From DUPQ01 sp022706885 (GTDB taxonomy: Bacteria > Bacillota > Clostridia > DUPQ01): 64,000 bases of DNA. A program made the position numbers and the translations under genes. A model generated the notes under the pieces. The model did no database searches. It was given only the letters and a program-made list of their open reading frames with translations, and was not told the DNA's origin. Below are positions 42,958 to 51,710 of the stretch, one piece after another. Numbering within the stretch: position 1 is the stretch's first letter; each line of letters begins with the position of its first letter. The stretch is taken from assembly GCA_022706885.1 (NCBI GenBank), contig JAKJBR010000001.1, positions 1 to 64,000 of the forward strand, read 5' to 3'.

Positions 42958-44886
42958 TTACTGCTTAATCTGATTATCCTGAGCAAGAAGTTGTGTCATG
43001 CATACGTTTACTTCATTTTCATCTGTGGCATCGGTCACTTCGGGGGTATATGTCGGAATCATTTTAGCTATAAGCAACTTCATGCAGCTTACTTCATTAT
43101 CCGCCATTCTTTTAAGCTGTGCCAGGTTCTCGAAAAATATTTTTTCGTCAAATTGTATCGGTCGGCCTATGTATATCAAATTGTTTTGTGTTTTTTCTAT
43201 TCCCTCTTCGTCCATCAGAAGCTCTTCGTACAGCTTCTCTCCCGGTCTTAATCCGGTTATTTCAATCTTTATATCCACATCGGGGGTACGGCCGGAAAGT
43301 TTTATCATATTTGTGGCCAAATCATATATTTTTACCGGTTCACCCATATCCAATATGAAGATTTCTCCTCCTTTTGCATAGTATCCGGCTTGCAACACCA
43401 AAGATACGGCCTCCGGAATGGTCATAAAATATCGCGTTATATCTTTATGTGTGACTGTTACCGGTCCGCCTTCCTCAATCTGTTTCCGGAAAATGGGAAT
43501 GACCGAACCGTTGGACCCTAAAACATTGCCGAACCGGACAGCAACAAATTCCGTTTCGGATTTCTTGTTGTATGCCTGAATAATCATTTCACATATTCTT
43601 TTGGTAGCTCCCATTATATTGGTGGGCTTTACCGCTTTATCGGTAGATATCATAATAAATTTGTCTACAGAGCTTTCATCCGCCGCTTTAACAAGAGTAA
43701 GTGTACCGAACACGTTATTCTTCACGGCTTCGTTGGGGCTTGTTTCCATTAAAGGTACATGCTTATGAGCTGCTGCATGAAACACTATCTCCGGCTTGTA
43801 CTTTTTCATTATGCTTTTTATTCTCTTCTCGTCCCTTATGGTTGCAATAAGTACTTCCATATCCAACCCTGGATATTTACCGGCTATCTCCAACTGAATA
43901 TCATATATGCTGTTTTCATATATATCCAACATTATAAGTTTCTTGGGATTATGGCCGGCTATCTGTCTGCAAAGCTCGCTTCCTATGGACCCGCCGGCTC
44001 CGGTAACCAATATTGCCCTTCCCTTTACGTAATCCAGTATTTCATCGACATTAATATCCACAGTATCTCTTCCCAGTAAATCTTCAATCTGCACTTCTCT
44101 TAAATCGGACAGTTTTACTTCGTTGTTTATAATCTGGTACATTCCGGGAATTGTACGTAATGTACATTGGGTATCTTTACAAATATCATATATCTTCTTT
44201 CTTTCCCGTGAAGAAACGGAAGGCATGGCGATTATTATTTCATCCACTTTATATTTCTTTACCGCTTCTTTAATCTGATCCCTTCCTCCGATTATCTTTA
44301 CGCCCTGGATATTAAGACCGTGAATATTCTTATCGTCATCTATTGCGCAAACCACTTTGGATTTCAGTATGCCGCTGGATCTTATCTCTCTGATAATCAT
44401 ATTACCGGCATCTCCCGCGCCTATAACCATTATTCTCTTTATGCCCTTTCGCTGTGTGTTTTCATGAACAATGTATCGTAAGAACCTGTAACTGAATCTT
44501 GTTGCGAAAACCAATATTATTAGCAGTACCCATCCGAAGAAAATCGTACTGCGGGGTTGACTTATTCCCATCCAGTTTGTTACAAAGTACTTGAATGTAT
44601 AAGATATTGTACATGCCACTATTATATTGAACAACTCTTTAATGGATGCATATTTCCACAATCCGCTGTACAGGCCGAATATTGTAAAAATAATGAGAGT
44701 GAATATGGTATCAATCCACAGGAACTGCCTTGCGTTTTCAATATATTGTACATCGATTTTTGAAAAACTCAGTTCAAACCGGACAAACAGGGACAGAACG
44801 GTAGCGGCATTAATTGCTACTATATCCAGGGCTACCAACATTATCTTTTTTATCCATAGACTGATGTTTTTTTTGTCTTTTTTCAA
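42958..44886 (-). CDS. Membrane-bound nucleotide-sugar 4,6-dehydratase/epimerase (FlaA1/CapD/WbpM type)
   Basis: 642 aa. Four transmembrane helices in the first ~140 residues, then two Rossmann units: a CoA-binding-like domain with GAGDAGN near 155, and the catalytic SDR domain with TGAGGSIGSE near 295. The active site reads ISTDKAVKPTNIMGATK, with Met where most SDRs have Tyr, as in long-form WbpM-type dehydratases. It converts UDP-HexNAc to a 4-keto-6-deoxy intermediate for surface polysaccharide. It is in an operon with the polymerase/ligase gene 28 nt upstream. Confidence 0.92.
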   Translation of the reverse strand: MKKDKKNISLWIKKIMLVALDIVAINAATVLSLFVRFELSFSKIDVQYIENARQFLWIDTIFTLIIFTIFGLYSGLWKYASIKELFNIIVACTISYTFKYFVTNWMGISQPRSTIFFGWVLLIILVFATRFSYRFLRYIVHENTQRKGIKRIMVIGAGDAGNMIIREIRSSGILKSKVVCAIDDDKNIHGLNIQGVKIIGGRDQIKEAVKKYKVDEIIIAMPSVSSRERKKIYDICKDTQCTLRTIPGMYQIINNEVKLSDLREVQIEDLLGRDTVDINVDEILDYVKGRAILVTGAGGSIGSELCRQIAGHNPKKLIMLDIYENSIYDIQLEIAGKYPGLDMEVLIATIRDEKRIKSIMKKYKPEIVFHAAAHKHVPLMETSPNEAVKNNVFGTLTLVKAADESSVDKFIMISTDKAVKPTNIMGATKRICEMIIQAYNKKSETEFVAVRFGNVLGSNGSVIPIFRKQIEEGGPVTVTHKDITRYFMTIPEAVSLVLQAGYYAKGGEIFILDMGEPVKIYDLATNMIKLSGRTPDVDIKIEITGLRPGEKLYEELLMDEEGIEKTQNNLIYIGRPIQFDEKIFFENLAQLKRMADNEVSCMKLLIAKMIPTYTPEVTDATDENEVNVCMTQLLAQDNQIKQ

Positions 44887-44914
44887 GGTTTTATTCCTCC
44901 AAAAACACCTTCAA

Positions 44915-46522
44915 TCAGGCGGTTTCTTCTTTTTTCCTCAGTATCGATGCGAGCATACCGAACAGCATCCATCCGTACGGCGACACAATCGGAACTCCTA
45001 TATTGAAAAATGCCTGTGCCGAGAAGCATATACAAGCCGTAACCAGAGCTATAACCAACGGTTGATCAAACTTCTTAAAGGATCTTAACAGCAGAGAGAA
45101 CTGGAAAACAAGATAGGATGTCAGACCCAGTATTCCCGTTGTCACCAGTACCTGCAGATAATCATTATGCGCTTTATCAAAAACCACTCTATATTTTTCC
45201 GTACTGTATATATATTCTTCCCTCATCCACAAAGCGCGTACCGTATCGGGCCCGTGTCCTATAACGGGTTTTTCCTTAAAGAATCGGTATGCAACTCTCC
45301 ATGCATATATTCTGTTGGAACCGTAATGGTCTTGTATATTTCCCTTCAATATCTGTCCGAACTGGTACAGTACCAGCTTAACCGATGAGCCTGTCGGTTC
45401 CGGCATGACAAGTATTTTCTTTACAACGAAATATGCACCTACGGTAGCAACAACAAAGTACGCGACCGGCCATATGAATTTCTTTTCTGTTTTTATAACT
45501 TTCCCTGCAAAATATATTATAACGGAAATAATAATTGCCGCTATCGCTCCTAAGAAAAGTTTGTCATTGAACGGTTTTTCGAAAAATACGAAACGTCTCG
45601 TTCCTATCTTGGAAATCTGATCCTCAAGGTATATAAGGAAAAGAAAGAGAGAAACGATATGGAATATCCTGGATGCCGACAACCTGTCTTTTGCTATAAA
45701 CGGGAACATGAAAAATATTGCGGTAGCCATTCCGACAAAGCCGCTGTCTACACCTATCAGTATGGAAAGATAGAAACAGAGCCCTGCCGAAACAAAATAC
45801 AAAATCCTGAAAAATCTCTCTTTGGACTGACAGTACAGAACCGTACATATCATTATGGGAGTGACAAGATATGTTGAAACCACGTCAATGTTTCCCAATG
45901 TGGTGAAGAAAGATCTTCCGTGCCTCAATATATCATAAGTAAATTTCCCTGCATAATATCCGTTTAGTTGAAGAATCCCTATTAATGCCACCGGTATGCT
46001 GGCCAATGCCCATATCTTCAATTCCAGTTTATGCACATATGTCCGAGACAGCATAAAGAACATGGAAATATACAAAAGCTGCATAAGAAAGCCTTCATTT
46101 CTTGCCTTATCTCCTATGAATGCGACCTCTCTGTATTCGGAAAGTATTGTAGAAATAAAAGCAACCAGCGTGTACGCTATAAGGGCTATATCGGTTACGG
46201 AAAGATTTTTGACAGCCTGTTTGAAGTATTCCGCATTTGCCTTTTTTGAACGTATTTTCTCCAACAAACCGACGCACATTAAAATAAACCATATTCCGAA
46301 CATTGATATCAAAGCATACAGTTTTGTTGCCGTTATATTCTCATAAATCTTATCGCTGACTATAAGCGCAAAACTTGACAAAAACACATAAAGAAACGCT
46401 GTTGTGACAATCTCAGAATATGTTAATTTTTTTGTATCCTGCTCAAGATAGAAAAAATCCTTTATAAGATTTTTCTTTGTGCTCTTTTTTTCAACTTTTA
46501 TTCCGGTCTTTTTTTTACCCAT
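44915..46522 (-). CDS. O-antigen ligase/polymerase (Wzy_C) family membrane protein
   Basis: 535 aa, ~11-12 transmembrane helices with a basic N-terminal region. The large periplasmic-type loop near residues 400-460 contains the Wzy_C hallmark (GHGPDTVR ... KAHNDYLQ), with the conserved His-Asn. In a monoderm it most likely polymerises or ligates exopolysaccharide repeat units. It is transcribed with the dehydratase gene and divergently from the chain-length regulator. Confidence 0.88.
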   Translation of the reverse strand: MGKKKTGIKVEKKSTKKNLIKDFFYLEQDTKKLTYSEIVTTAFLYVFLSSFALIVSDKIYENITATKLYALISMFGIWFILMCVGLLEKIRSKKANAEYFKQAVKNLSVTDIALIAYTLVAFISTILSEYREVAFIGDKARNEGFLMQLLYISMFFMLSRTYVHKLELKIWALASIPVALIGILQLNGYYAGKFTYDILRHGRSFFTTLGNIDVVSTYLVTPIMICTVLYCQSKERFFRILYFVSAGLCFYLSILIGVDSGFVGMATAIFFMFPFIAKDRLSASRIFHIVSLFLFLIYLEDQISKIGTRRFVFFEKPFNDKLFLGAIAAIIISVIIYFAGKVIKTEKKFIWPVAYFVVATVGAYFVVKKILVMPEPTGSSVKLVLYQFGQILKGNIQDHYGSNRIYAWRVAYRFFKEKPVIGHGPDTVRALWMREEYIYSTEKYRVVFDKAHNDYLQVLVTTGILGLTSYLVFQFSLLLRSFKKFDQPLVIALVTACICFSAQAFFNIGVPIVSPYGWMLFGMLASILRKKEETA

Positions 46523-46551
46523 AAGCGCTTTCCCAACTTGTTGCCATTTGA

Positions 46552-46580
46552 ATTATATAGTAAAGTTTAATATTTTACAA
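46552..46580 (-). promoter_or_regulatory. Promoter for the ligase-dehydratase operon
   Basis: Minus strand TTGTAA (46580-46575), a 17-bp spacer and TATAAT (46557-46552), about 30 nt before the start. Confidence 0.6.
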
Positions 46581-46721
46581 TGATATCTAAAATAAGGTCA
46601 TTGCGCCTTTCATTATTATTCGCGCTTATTTCTTCCAATTTATGACAACTGTTAAGAAAAACGCAAAACTCTGTTCATAGATATCTGTATTAACGGTATA
46701 AAAGGTTAAGACTTGGTTTAC

Positions 46722-46750
46722 TTGACAAGCCAATTATGATGCCTTATTAT
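46722..46750 (+). promoter_or_regulatory. Promoter for the wzz-cpsD-cpsB operon
   Basis: Consensus TTGACA (46722-46727), a 17-bp spacer and TATTAT (46745-46750). The ~140 bp between this and the divergent promoter is AT-rich with no feature I can name. Confidence 0.7.
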
Positions 46751-46790
46751 TATAAACGATGTATTAAAAACCACTGTAGGAGAGATTTTT

Positions 46791-47498
46791 ATGGAAGAAC
46801 TTGATATACGACAGATATTCTCTTATCTGAGACGACATTTCTGGCTGATAGTCAGTATCGTTCTTGTTGCGGCCAGTCTTTCTTTGACTGTTACATACTT
46901 TTTTATTACACCTCAGTATGAGGCGTCGGCAACACTGTACGTATTTAATAACTCCAACAGGTCGGATACAACCATTTCCTCATCAGATATAACTACTTCG
47001 CAGAAACTTATAGCCACTTATTCGGTTATAATGCAGTGCGACAACGTCATAAATAAGGTAATAGAAACAACGGGTCTGGAGTATACTCCCGGACAAATCA
47101 GAAAAATGTTTTCAGGGTCTTCGGTGAATAACACCGAAGTTATGAAGATAACCATCAAGAGCGAAGATCCGGTAGATGCTATGATTATAGCCAATGCCTT
47201 CATTGATGTAGCACCGGAGGAAATACTCAGAGTCATTAAAGCGGGGGCCGTGGAAATACTGGACAGAGCCGTAGTACCGTCAAAGCCTTCCTCTCCCAAT
47301 ATGGTTAAAAATGTTGCTGTCGGTGTTGTTTTAGGGCTTATTGTCGCTATTGCTTTTGTAATATTGTATGAGTTATTTAACACCAAAGTGCGGACTGAAG
47401 AAAACCTGCTGAGAGTTGTTAAAGCACCTATTATAGGGTACATTCCGGATCTGAAACTATATCAGGATGAAGATAAGAAAGGACAAATTTATGGCTGA
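46791..47498 (+). CDS. Wzz/CapA-type polysaccharide co-polymerase (chain-length regulator)
   Basis: 235 aa. Two transmembrane helices (about 16-37 and 170-195) flank an extracytoplasmic domain, the layout of BY-kinase modulator proteins (YveK, CpsC). The N-terminal LDIRQIFSYLRRHFWLI and the PSSPN motif before helix 2 are typical. It activates the adjacent tyrosine kinase CpsD and sets polymer length. An AGGAGAG site precedes the ATG. It overlaps cpsD by 8 nt. Confidence 0.92.
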   Translation: MEELDIRQIFSYLRRHFWLIVSIVLVAASLSLTVTYFFITPQYEASATLYVFNNSNRSDTTISSSDITTSQKLIATYSVIMQCDNVINKVIETTGLEYTPGQIRKMFSGSSVNNTEVMKITIKSEDPVDAMIIANAFIDVAPEEILRVIKAGAVEILDRAVVPSKPSSPNMVKNVAVGVVLGLIVAIAFVILYELFNTKVRTEENLLRVVKAPIIGYIPDLKLYQDEDKKGQIYG

Positions 47499-48252
47499 CA
47501 TTGAAAAAAGTGAGTTTCTTCTTTTTGATAACAAATCCTTTCCCGTTGCGGAAGCGATTAAAGCTACAAGAACCAACTTAATGTTTATAACCGCGAAAGA
47601 AAAATGTCCGGTTATCTCCTTTACAAGTTCACATATGGGTGAAGGAAAATCTACGGTCTGTGCTAATATGGCTCTGGCTTTCGCCGAAGCGGGATTTAAG
47701 ACATTAATAATAGATGCGGATATGCGTAAGCCCACTATTAATAAATACTTTAAGATAAAATCCTCACCGGGACTCAGCGATATACTCGGCGGTCTTGTAA
47801 AGGAAAACTTTATATATCCTACAAAATTCAAGAATCTTCATGTTTTACCAAGCGGCACTATTCCCCCTAATCCGTCGGAACTGCTGACGTCCGAAAGAAT
47901 GACTTTACTGCTGAACGAATTGCGTAATACTTTGGACTATATATTTATTGACACGCCTCCTGCACTTATTGTTACAGACGCCCTCGCCATTTCGGATAAG
48001 GTTACAGGTACGGTTATAGCAGTCAGGCAGAATTTTTCCAGGACTAATTTAATCAAGGATGCCGTAGAAGCGATAAACAAAGTAAACGGAAAGTTTTTGG
48101 GCTTTATTTTCAACGATTATAATGTGGACACTATGCCCTATAACAAACAGTACAGGTACGGTAAAAACGGGTATAAGTATGCAAAATATGGCGGATACGG
48201 TGGATACGACAATAAGCCTGTGACGCCACCTGTAAATCTTGACAATGATTGA
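47491..48252 (+). CDS. cpsD: Tyrosine-protein kinase of the CpsD/CapB (BY-kinase) family
   Basis: 253 aa from the ATG at 47491 behind AAAGGAC. Walker A (SHMGEGKST, 47-55), Walker A' (IIDADMRKP) and Walker B (FIDTPPA) define the BY-kinase. The C-terminus is a tyrosine/glycine cluster (eight or more Tyr in the last ~30 residues), the autophosphorylation site that controls polysaccharide export. It acts with the upstream modulator and the downstream phosphatase, whose start overlaps its stop. Confidence 0.94.
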   Translation: MADIEKSEFLLFDNKSFPVAEAIKATRTNLMFITAKEKCPVISFTSSHMGEGKSTVCANMALAFAEAGFKTLIIDADMRKPTINKYFKIKSSPGLSDILGGLVKENFIYPTKFKNLHVLPSGTIPPNPSELLTSERMTLLLNELRNTLDYIFIDTPPALIVTDALAISDKVTGTVIAVRQNFSRTNLIKDAVEAINKVNGKFLGFIFNDYNVDTMPYNKQYRYGKNGYKYAKYGGYGGYDNKPVTPPVNLDND

Positions 48253-48907
48253 CATACATTCCCATATATTACCAAAGGTCGACCACGGCTCTTCCTCTTT
48301 GGAAGAGTCTTTAAGACAGTTAAAAACTGCTGACAGGTTCGGTGTATCTTCTATTATCTGTACTCCTCATTTTTATCCTTTTAAAGAGAGCATTGACAGA
48401 TTCCTTTCCCGAAGAGATAAGGCTTTTTCAGAGTTATCAGCTGCAAATAGTACAGATATTAAGCTTTATAAAGGAGCGGAAGTACGGTTGACAACGGGAC
48501 TCGGTAATAATAAGAAGATCCGCAAGCTCACAATAGAGAATACAAATTACATACTTATAGAAATGCCCTCATCCTCCTGGGATAATATGCTCCTCAATGA
48601 AATCATAAATCTGCAGTCTATGGGGCTTACGGTAATAATAGCTCATATAGAAAGATACAGTCCCATACAGGTACAGAAGCTTGAAGGACTGGATGTGCTT
48701 GCTCAGATAAATGCATATTCCCTTTATTCTCCTCTTCAGGCTTTAAGAATACACAGATATAACAAAAAGAACATGATTAATTTTGTCGCCAGCGATACGC
48801 ACATATATAATTACCTTATTACTTACAGAGCTTTAAAAAGGAGCCGCTTCTTTCTGGGCTCCTTATATGATCAATTCATGGTTAATGCATCAAAACTCAT
48901 TATCTGA
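48245..48907 (+). CDS. cpsB: Tyrosine-protein phosphatase of the CpsB/YwqE (PHP) family
   Basis: 220 aa from the ATG at 48245 (a TTG two codons earlier is possible). The metal site DIHSHILPKVDHG at the N-terminus is the family signature, with further His and Asp ligands downstream (CTPHF, AHIERY, ASDTHIY). This Mn2+-dependent phosphatase removes phosphate from the CpsD tyrosine cluster. It overlaps the cpsD stop. Its 3' end overlaps the convergent lipoprotein gene by 8 nt. Confidence 0.93.
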   Translation: MIDIHSHILPKVDHGSSSLEESLRQLKTADRFGVSSIICTPHFYPFKESIDRFLSRRDKAFSELSAANSTDIKLYKGAEVRLTTGLGNNKKIRKLTIENTNYILIEMPSSSWDNMLLNEIINLQSMGLTVIIAHIERYSPIQVQKLEGLDVLAQINAYSLYSPLQALRIHRYNKKNMINFVASDTHIYNYLITYRALKRSRFFLGSLYDQFMVNASKLII

Positions 48908-50057
48908 ACGGAACCAGTCTTCCCCCGTCAGGAAGATTGATTGTTTCTTTATTCAGCCATGCATTGGTTGAATTCATGGAATCATAATATACTGTAAATC
49001 CGTTGGATTTTATATTTTCAAAATTTGCATCCTTTAAGATAAGTCCTCTTACATAGCTGTCCGATGTAACTTCCCAAACGCTTTTTTCCTCTATCTGGAC
49101 AGTAACGGTTTTTGTCCTGTTTCCCTTGTTTATATATCCTTTAAAAGCTGAACCGTTTTTAATGAGCAAGTTAAGAGAAGAACTGTCATCGGTCATAATG
49201 CCGCCTTCCGCATTGGATTTGCACAAGGTAACCGTTGCTTCGGAATTCTTCAACAACAGTATATTGGATAAACTCCGGTCTAATGTTGTATCTTCAATCT
49301 TAACGGAGGCTTTAGTATCTATCATGGAAAACATTGCCCCGTCGGCGACGGTCAGTTTGGCTTTTTTAAGATTAAGCGAAATATGAATCAGATTTTCATT
49401 GGCATTATCCAAAAGCATTATGCCGCGATTTGTGTAAAACCTTGAATCATCCAGGGTCACTGTCGCTCCTTCGTAAAACTTAAGACTCTCCACCGTCATT
49501 TCGCTGGAACTTATACTCACCAGCGAATCGGATTCAACGCCGGCTCCTTTTGCCTTTACATTGGATTTGTTTAATACCATGGATGCACCCGAAGAAACCT
49601 TTATTGCCGCTCCGGTTTCTCCCAGATTGTTTACTTTAAGACCTGAACCTGTAAATACAGCATTATCGGTTACACTTATTACATAATCCCCGTATGATGC
49701 AATATCGGTAGATATTACATTCATAACCGTATCTTTATCCGCCACTTTTAAGGCAAGCGTTTTTGATATTATTTCCGAACTCAGAATGGAAGCGGTTGAA
49801 GCTTCTTTAACATTGACCGCTTCATTGAAATCCACATTATATATCATACCGTTGGAAAGTTCCAGTACGGCTTTTTTGGATAAATCAATTTTATTGTACT
49901 TCTTGTTTTTTAAGGTAACCGTTTCGCTTTTCTGCTCATATGAGGTTAAAGATCTGTACAGCCTGGAAGCGCGGTACTCTTCTTCGGTGCACGAAACAAG
50001 TACTGCTGACATAATCAATATAATGATGATTAACTTTAAAGCATTGGTTTTCCTCAT
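48900..50057 (-). CDS. Putative lipoprotein with beta-helix-like repeats
   Basis: 385 aa from the ATG at 50057 (the open frame starts at a TTG 14 codons earlier). A signal sequence with lipobox LVSC near residue 23 suggests membrane anchoring. The mature part is made of short repeated strands with Ser/Thr/Asn/Lys alternation, consistent with a right-handed beta-helix or polysaccharide-interacting fold; no catalytic motif is recognisable. No ribosome site is visible and a TTGATT-17-TAGAAT promoter ends 13 nt before the ATG, so the leader would be very short. It sits inside the exopolysaccharide locus on the opposite strand. Confidence 0.65.
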   Translation of the reverse strand: MRKTNALKLIIIILIMSAVLVSCTEEEYRASRLYRSLTSYEQKSETVTLKNKKYNKIDLSKKAVLELSNGMIYNVDFNEAVNVKEASTASILSSEIISKTLALKVADKDTVMNVISTDIASYGDYVISVTDNAVFTGSGLKVNNLGETGAAIKVSSGASMVLNKSNVKAKGAGVESDSLVSISSSEMTVESLKFYEGATVTLDDSRFYTNRGIMLLDNANENLIHISLNLKKAKLTVADGAMFSMIDTKASVKIEDTTLDRSLSNILLLKNSEATVTLCKSNAEGGIMTDDSSSLNLLIKNGSAFKGYINKGNRTKTVTVQIEEKSVWEVTSDSYVRGLILKDANFENIKSNGFTVYYDSMNSTNAWLNKETINLPDGGRLVPFR

Positions 50058-50156
50058 GTCTGCGAAGTTTATTCTATATCCATATTTATCAATAATCAAC
50101 CTTTTTATTGATTTTTCACCGGTTTTTACCTATACTTCAAAGTACTTGGAGAGATT

Positions 50157-50906
50157 ATGGACATCCTGGGTATAAAAATCGATAACATTGATATGGAAAA
50201 CGCATTGTTAAAAGCATCTGATGCTTTGTCCGACAATGAGTCTTTCAGATATATCTTTACTCCCAATGCGGAAATATGCATGGCTGCAATTAAAGACAGC
50301 AGTCTTATGGAGGTATTAAATTCCTCTTTTATGAATATACCTGACGGAGACGGAGTTGTTCTTGCCTCAAAAATTCTTAAGACCCCTCTAAAAGAGAAAG
50401 TTCCGGGATGTGTATTTGTACAGAATCTTTTAGGAATGGGCAAAACTTTTTCCGTTTATCTTCTCGGTGCATCATATGATTCCGTAAGTACTGCAATTAA
50501 GAATATTCGATTACGTTACCCGCATATAACAATAGCGGGTTTCCATGACGGCTTTTTTAGTACCGACCAGGAAAAAGAGATAATTGATGATATTAATGCT
50601 AAGAAACCTGATTTGATTATTGTAGGCTTAGGCGCTCCCAAGCAGGAATTTTTCCTATACAAACACCGATATAATATACATTCCGGACTTGCAATCGGAG
50701 CGGGCGGAACCATTGACATTATTTCCGGTTTTTCCAGAAGGGCTCCGGAATTCTTCTGCAAGCATAAACTGGAGTGGTTCTACAGACTGCTAAAACAGCC
50801 TGTAAGATTCAGGAGAATGCTTAACATTCCTTTGTTCCTCATAAAGTGCAGGCAGCATGCAAGAAAGACAAAAAAAGCATACAAGAAAAAAAACAGAAGG
50901 ACTTAA
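50157..50906 (+). CDS. WecG/TagA/CpsF family glycosyltransferase
   Basis: 249 aa GT26 enzyme that adds a sugar (often ManNAc or ManNAcA) to an undecaprenyl-diphosphate-linked acceptor. The TPNAEICMAA, IPDGDGVV and VGLGAPKQEF motifs of the family are present, the last being the nucleotide-sugar site. The C-terminus is strongly basic, consistent with membrane association. A GGAGAG site precedes the ATG. The stop codon lies in the loop of its own terminator. It could serve the exopolysaccharide or teichoic-acid pathway. Confidence 0.93.
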   Translation: MDILGIKIDNIDMENALLKASDALSDNESFRYIFTPNAEICMAAIKDSSLMEVLNSSFMNIPDGDGVVLASKILKTPLKEKVPGCVFVQNLLGMGKTFSVYLLGASYDSVSTAIKNIRLRYPHITIAGFHDGFFSTDQEKEIIDDINAKKPDLIIVGLGAPKQEFFLYKHRYNIHSGLAIGAGGTIDIISGFSRRAPEFFCKHKLEWFYRLLKQPVRFRRMLNIPLFLIKCRQHARKTKKAYKKKNRRT

Positions 50907-50920
50907 GTCTTTCTGCTTTT
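50894..50920 (+). terminator. Terminator enclosing the glycosyltransferase stop codon
   Basis: CAGAAGGAC/GTCTTTCTG stem (one G-T pair) with a TTAA loop and a short T-run; the TAA stop occupies loop positions 50904-50906. Confidence 0.7.
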
Positions 50921-51011
50921 ATGAGGAATATATTATGAAATTGTTGTGTTCTCATAATAAAGAAAACATGTGAATAAATTATGACTATACGGTTAAATCT
51001 TTGTGAAATTT

Positions 51012-51710
51012 TTATAGCGGTTTCTTTTTGGGAACTCCGTCCGGTCTGGGATATTTATATGCGGTATTTCTTGTTTTTTTAAAATATATGTTATTCCTTT
51101 TAATATCGGAAAAAGGAATGGTCTGTTTATCTTCTTTCAATATCCTGACAGAAAGTTGCTTTATGGCGTTTTCGGCCGATTGCAGTTCGGAATTGTCGGT
51201 TTTCATGGCAATGAAAATACCCTCTCTTTTTATGAAAGGTACACAATATTCCAAAAGTATATTCAACGGTGCTACAGCCCTTGCCGCGGCAACATCAAAT
51301 TGCTCTCTGTATACCTCTTCTCTTGCTGCATTTTCCGCCCTTTCATTGCATACGAAAATATTATCCAAATCCAGAGTCTTTATAACATGCTCCAGAAAAG
51401 AAACTTTTTTGCCGTTTGCTTCAAGTAACACTATTTTTTGTTTGTATCCCGCTATCTTTAAGGGTATGCCGGGAAAACCTGCACCGCTTCCCACATCAAT
51501 TAACGATTGGGTTGCCTCTATTCCCTCATACAGCAAAAGGCTGTCTCCGAAATGCTTTATATAAACATCTCTTAACCCGGTTATTCCGGTAAGATTGAAC
51601 TTTTTATTCCATTCTATAAGAAGAGAAGCGTATTCATCGAATTTTTCATAACACTCCTCCCGGTAATTTATTCTCAGTTCTTCAAAAATACCTTTCAGCA
51701 GTTGCTTCAT
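51012..51710 (-). CDS. rsmG: 16S rRNA m7G527 methyltransferase RsmG
   Basis: 232 aa SAM-dependent methyltransferase. The YxKHFGDSL segment, the VGSGAGFPGIPLKIA motif I and the ARAVAPL segment are as in RsmG. It ends the mnmE-mnmG-rsmG block, overlapping mnmG by 4 nt. The basic C-terminal tail is typical. It is the last gene of the long minus-strand run. Confidence 0.95.
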   Translation of the reverse strand: MKQLLKGIFEELRINYREECYEKFDEYASLLIEWNKKFNLTGITGLRDVYIKHFGDSLLLYEGIEATQSLIDVGSGAGFPGIPLKIAGYKQKIVLLEANGKKVSFLEHVIKTLDLDNIFVCNERAENAAREEVYREQFDVAAARAVAPLNILLEYCVPFIKREGIFIAMKTDNSELQSAENAIKQLSVRILKEDKQTIPFSDIKRNNIYFKKTRNTAYKYPRPDGVPKKKPL

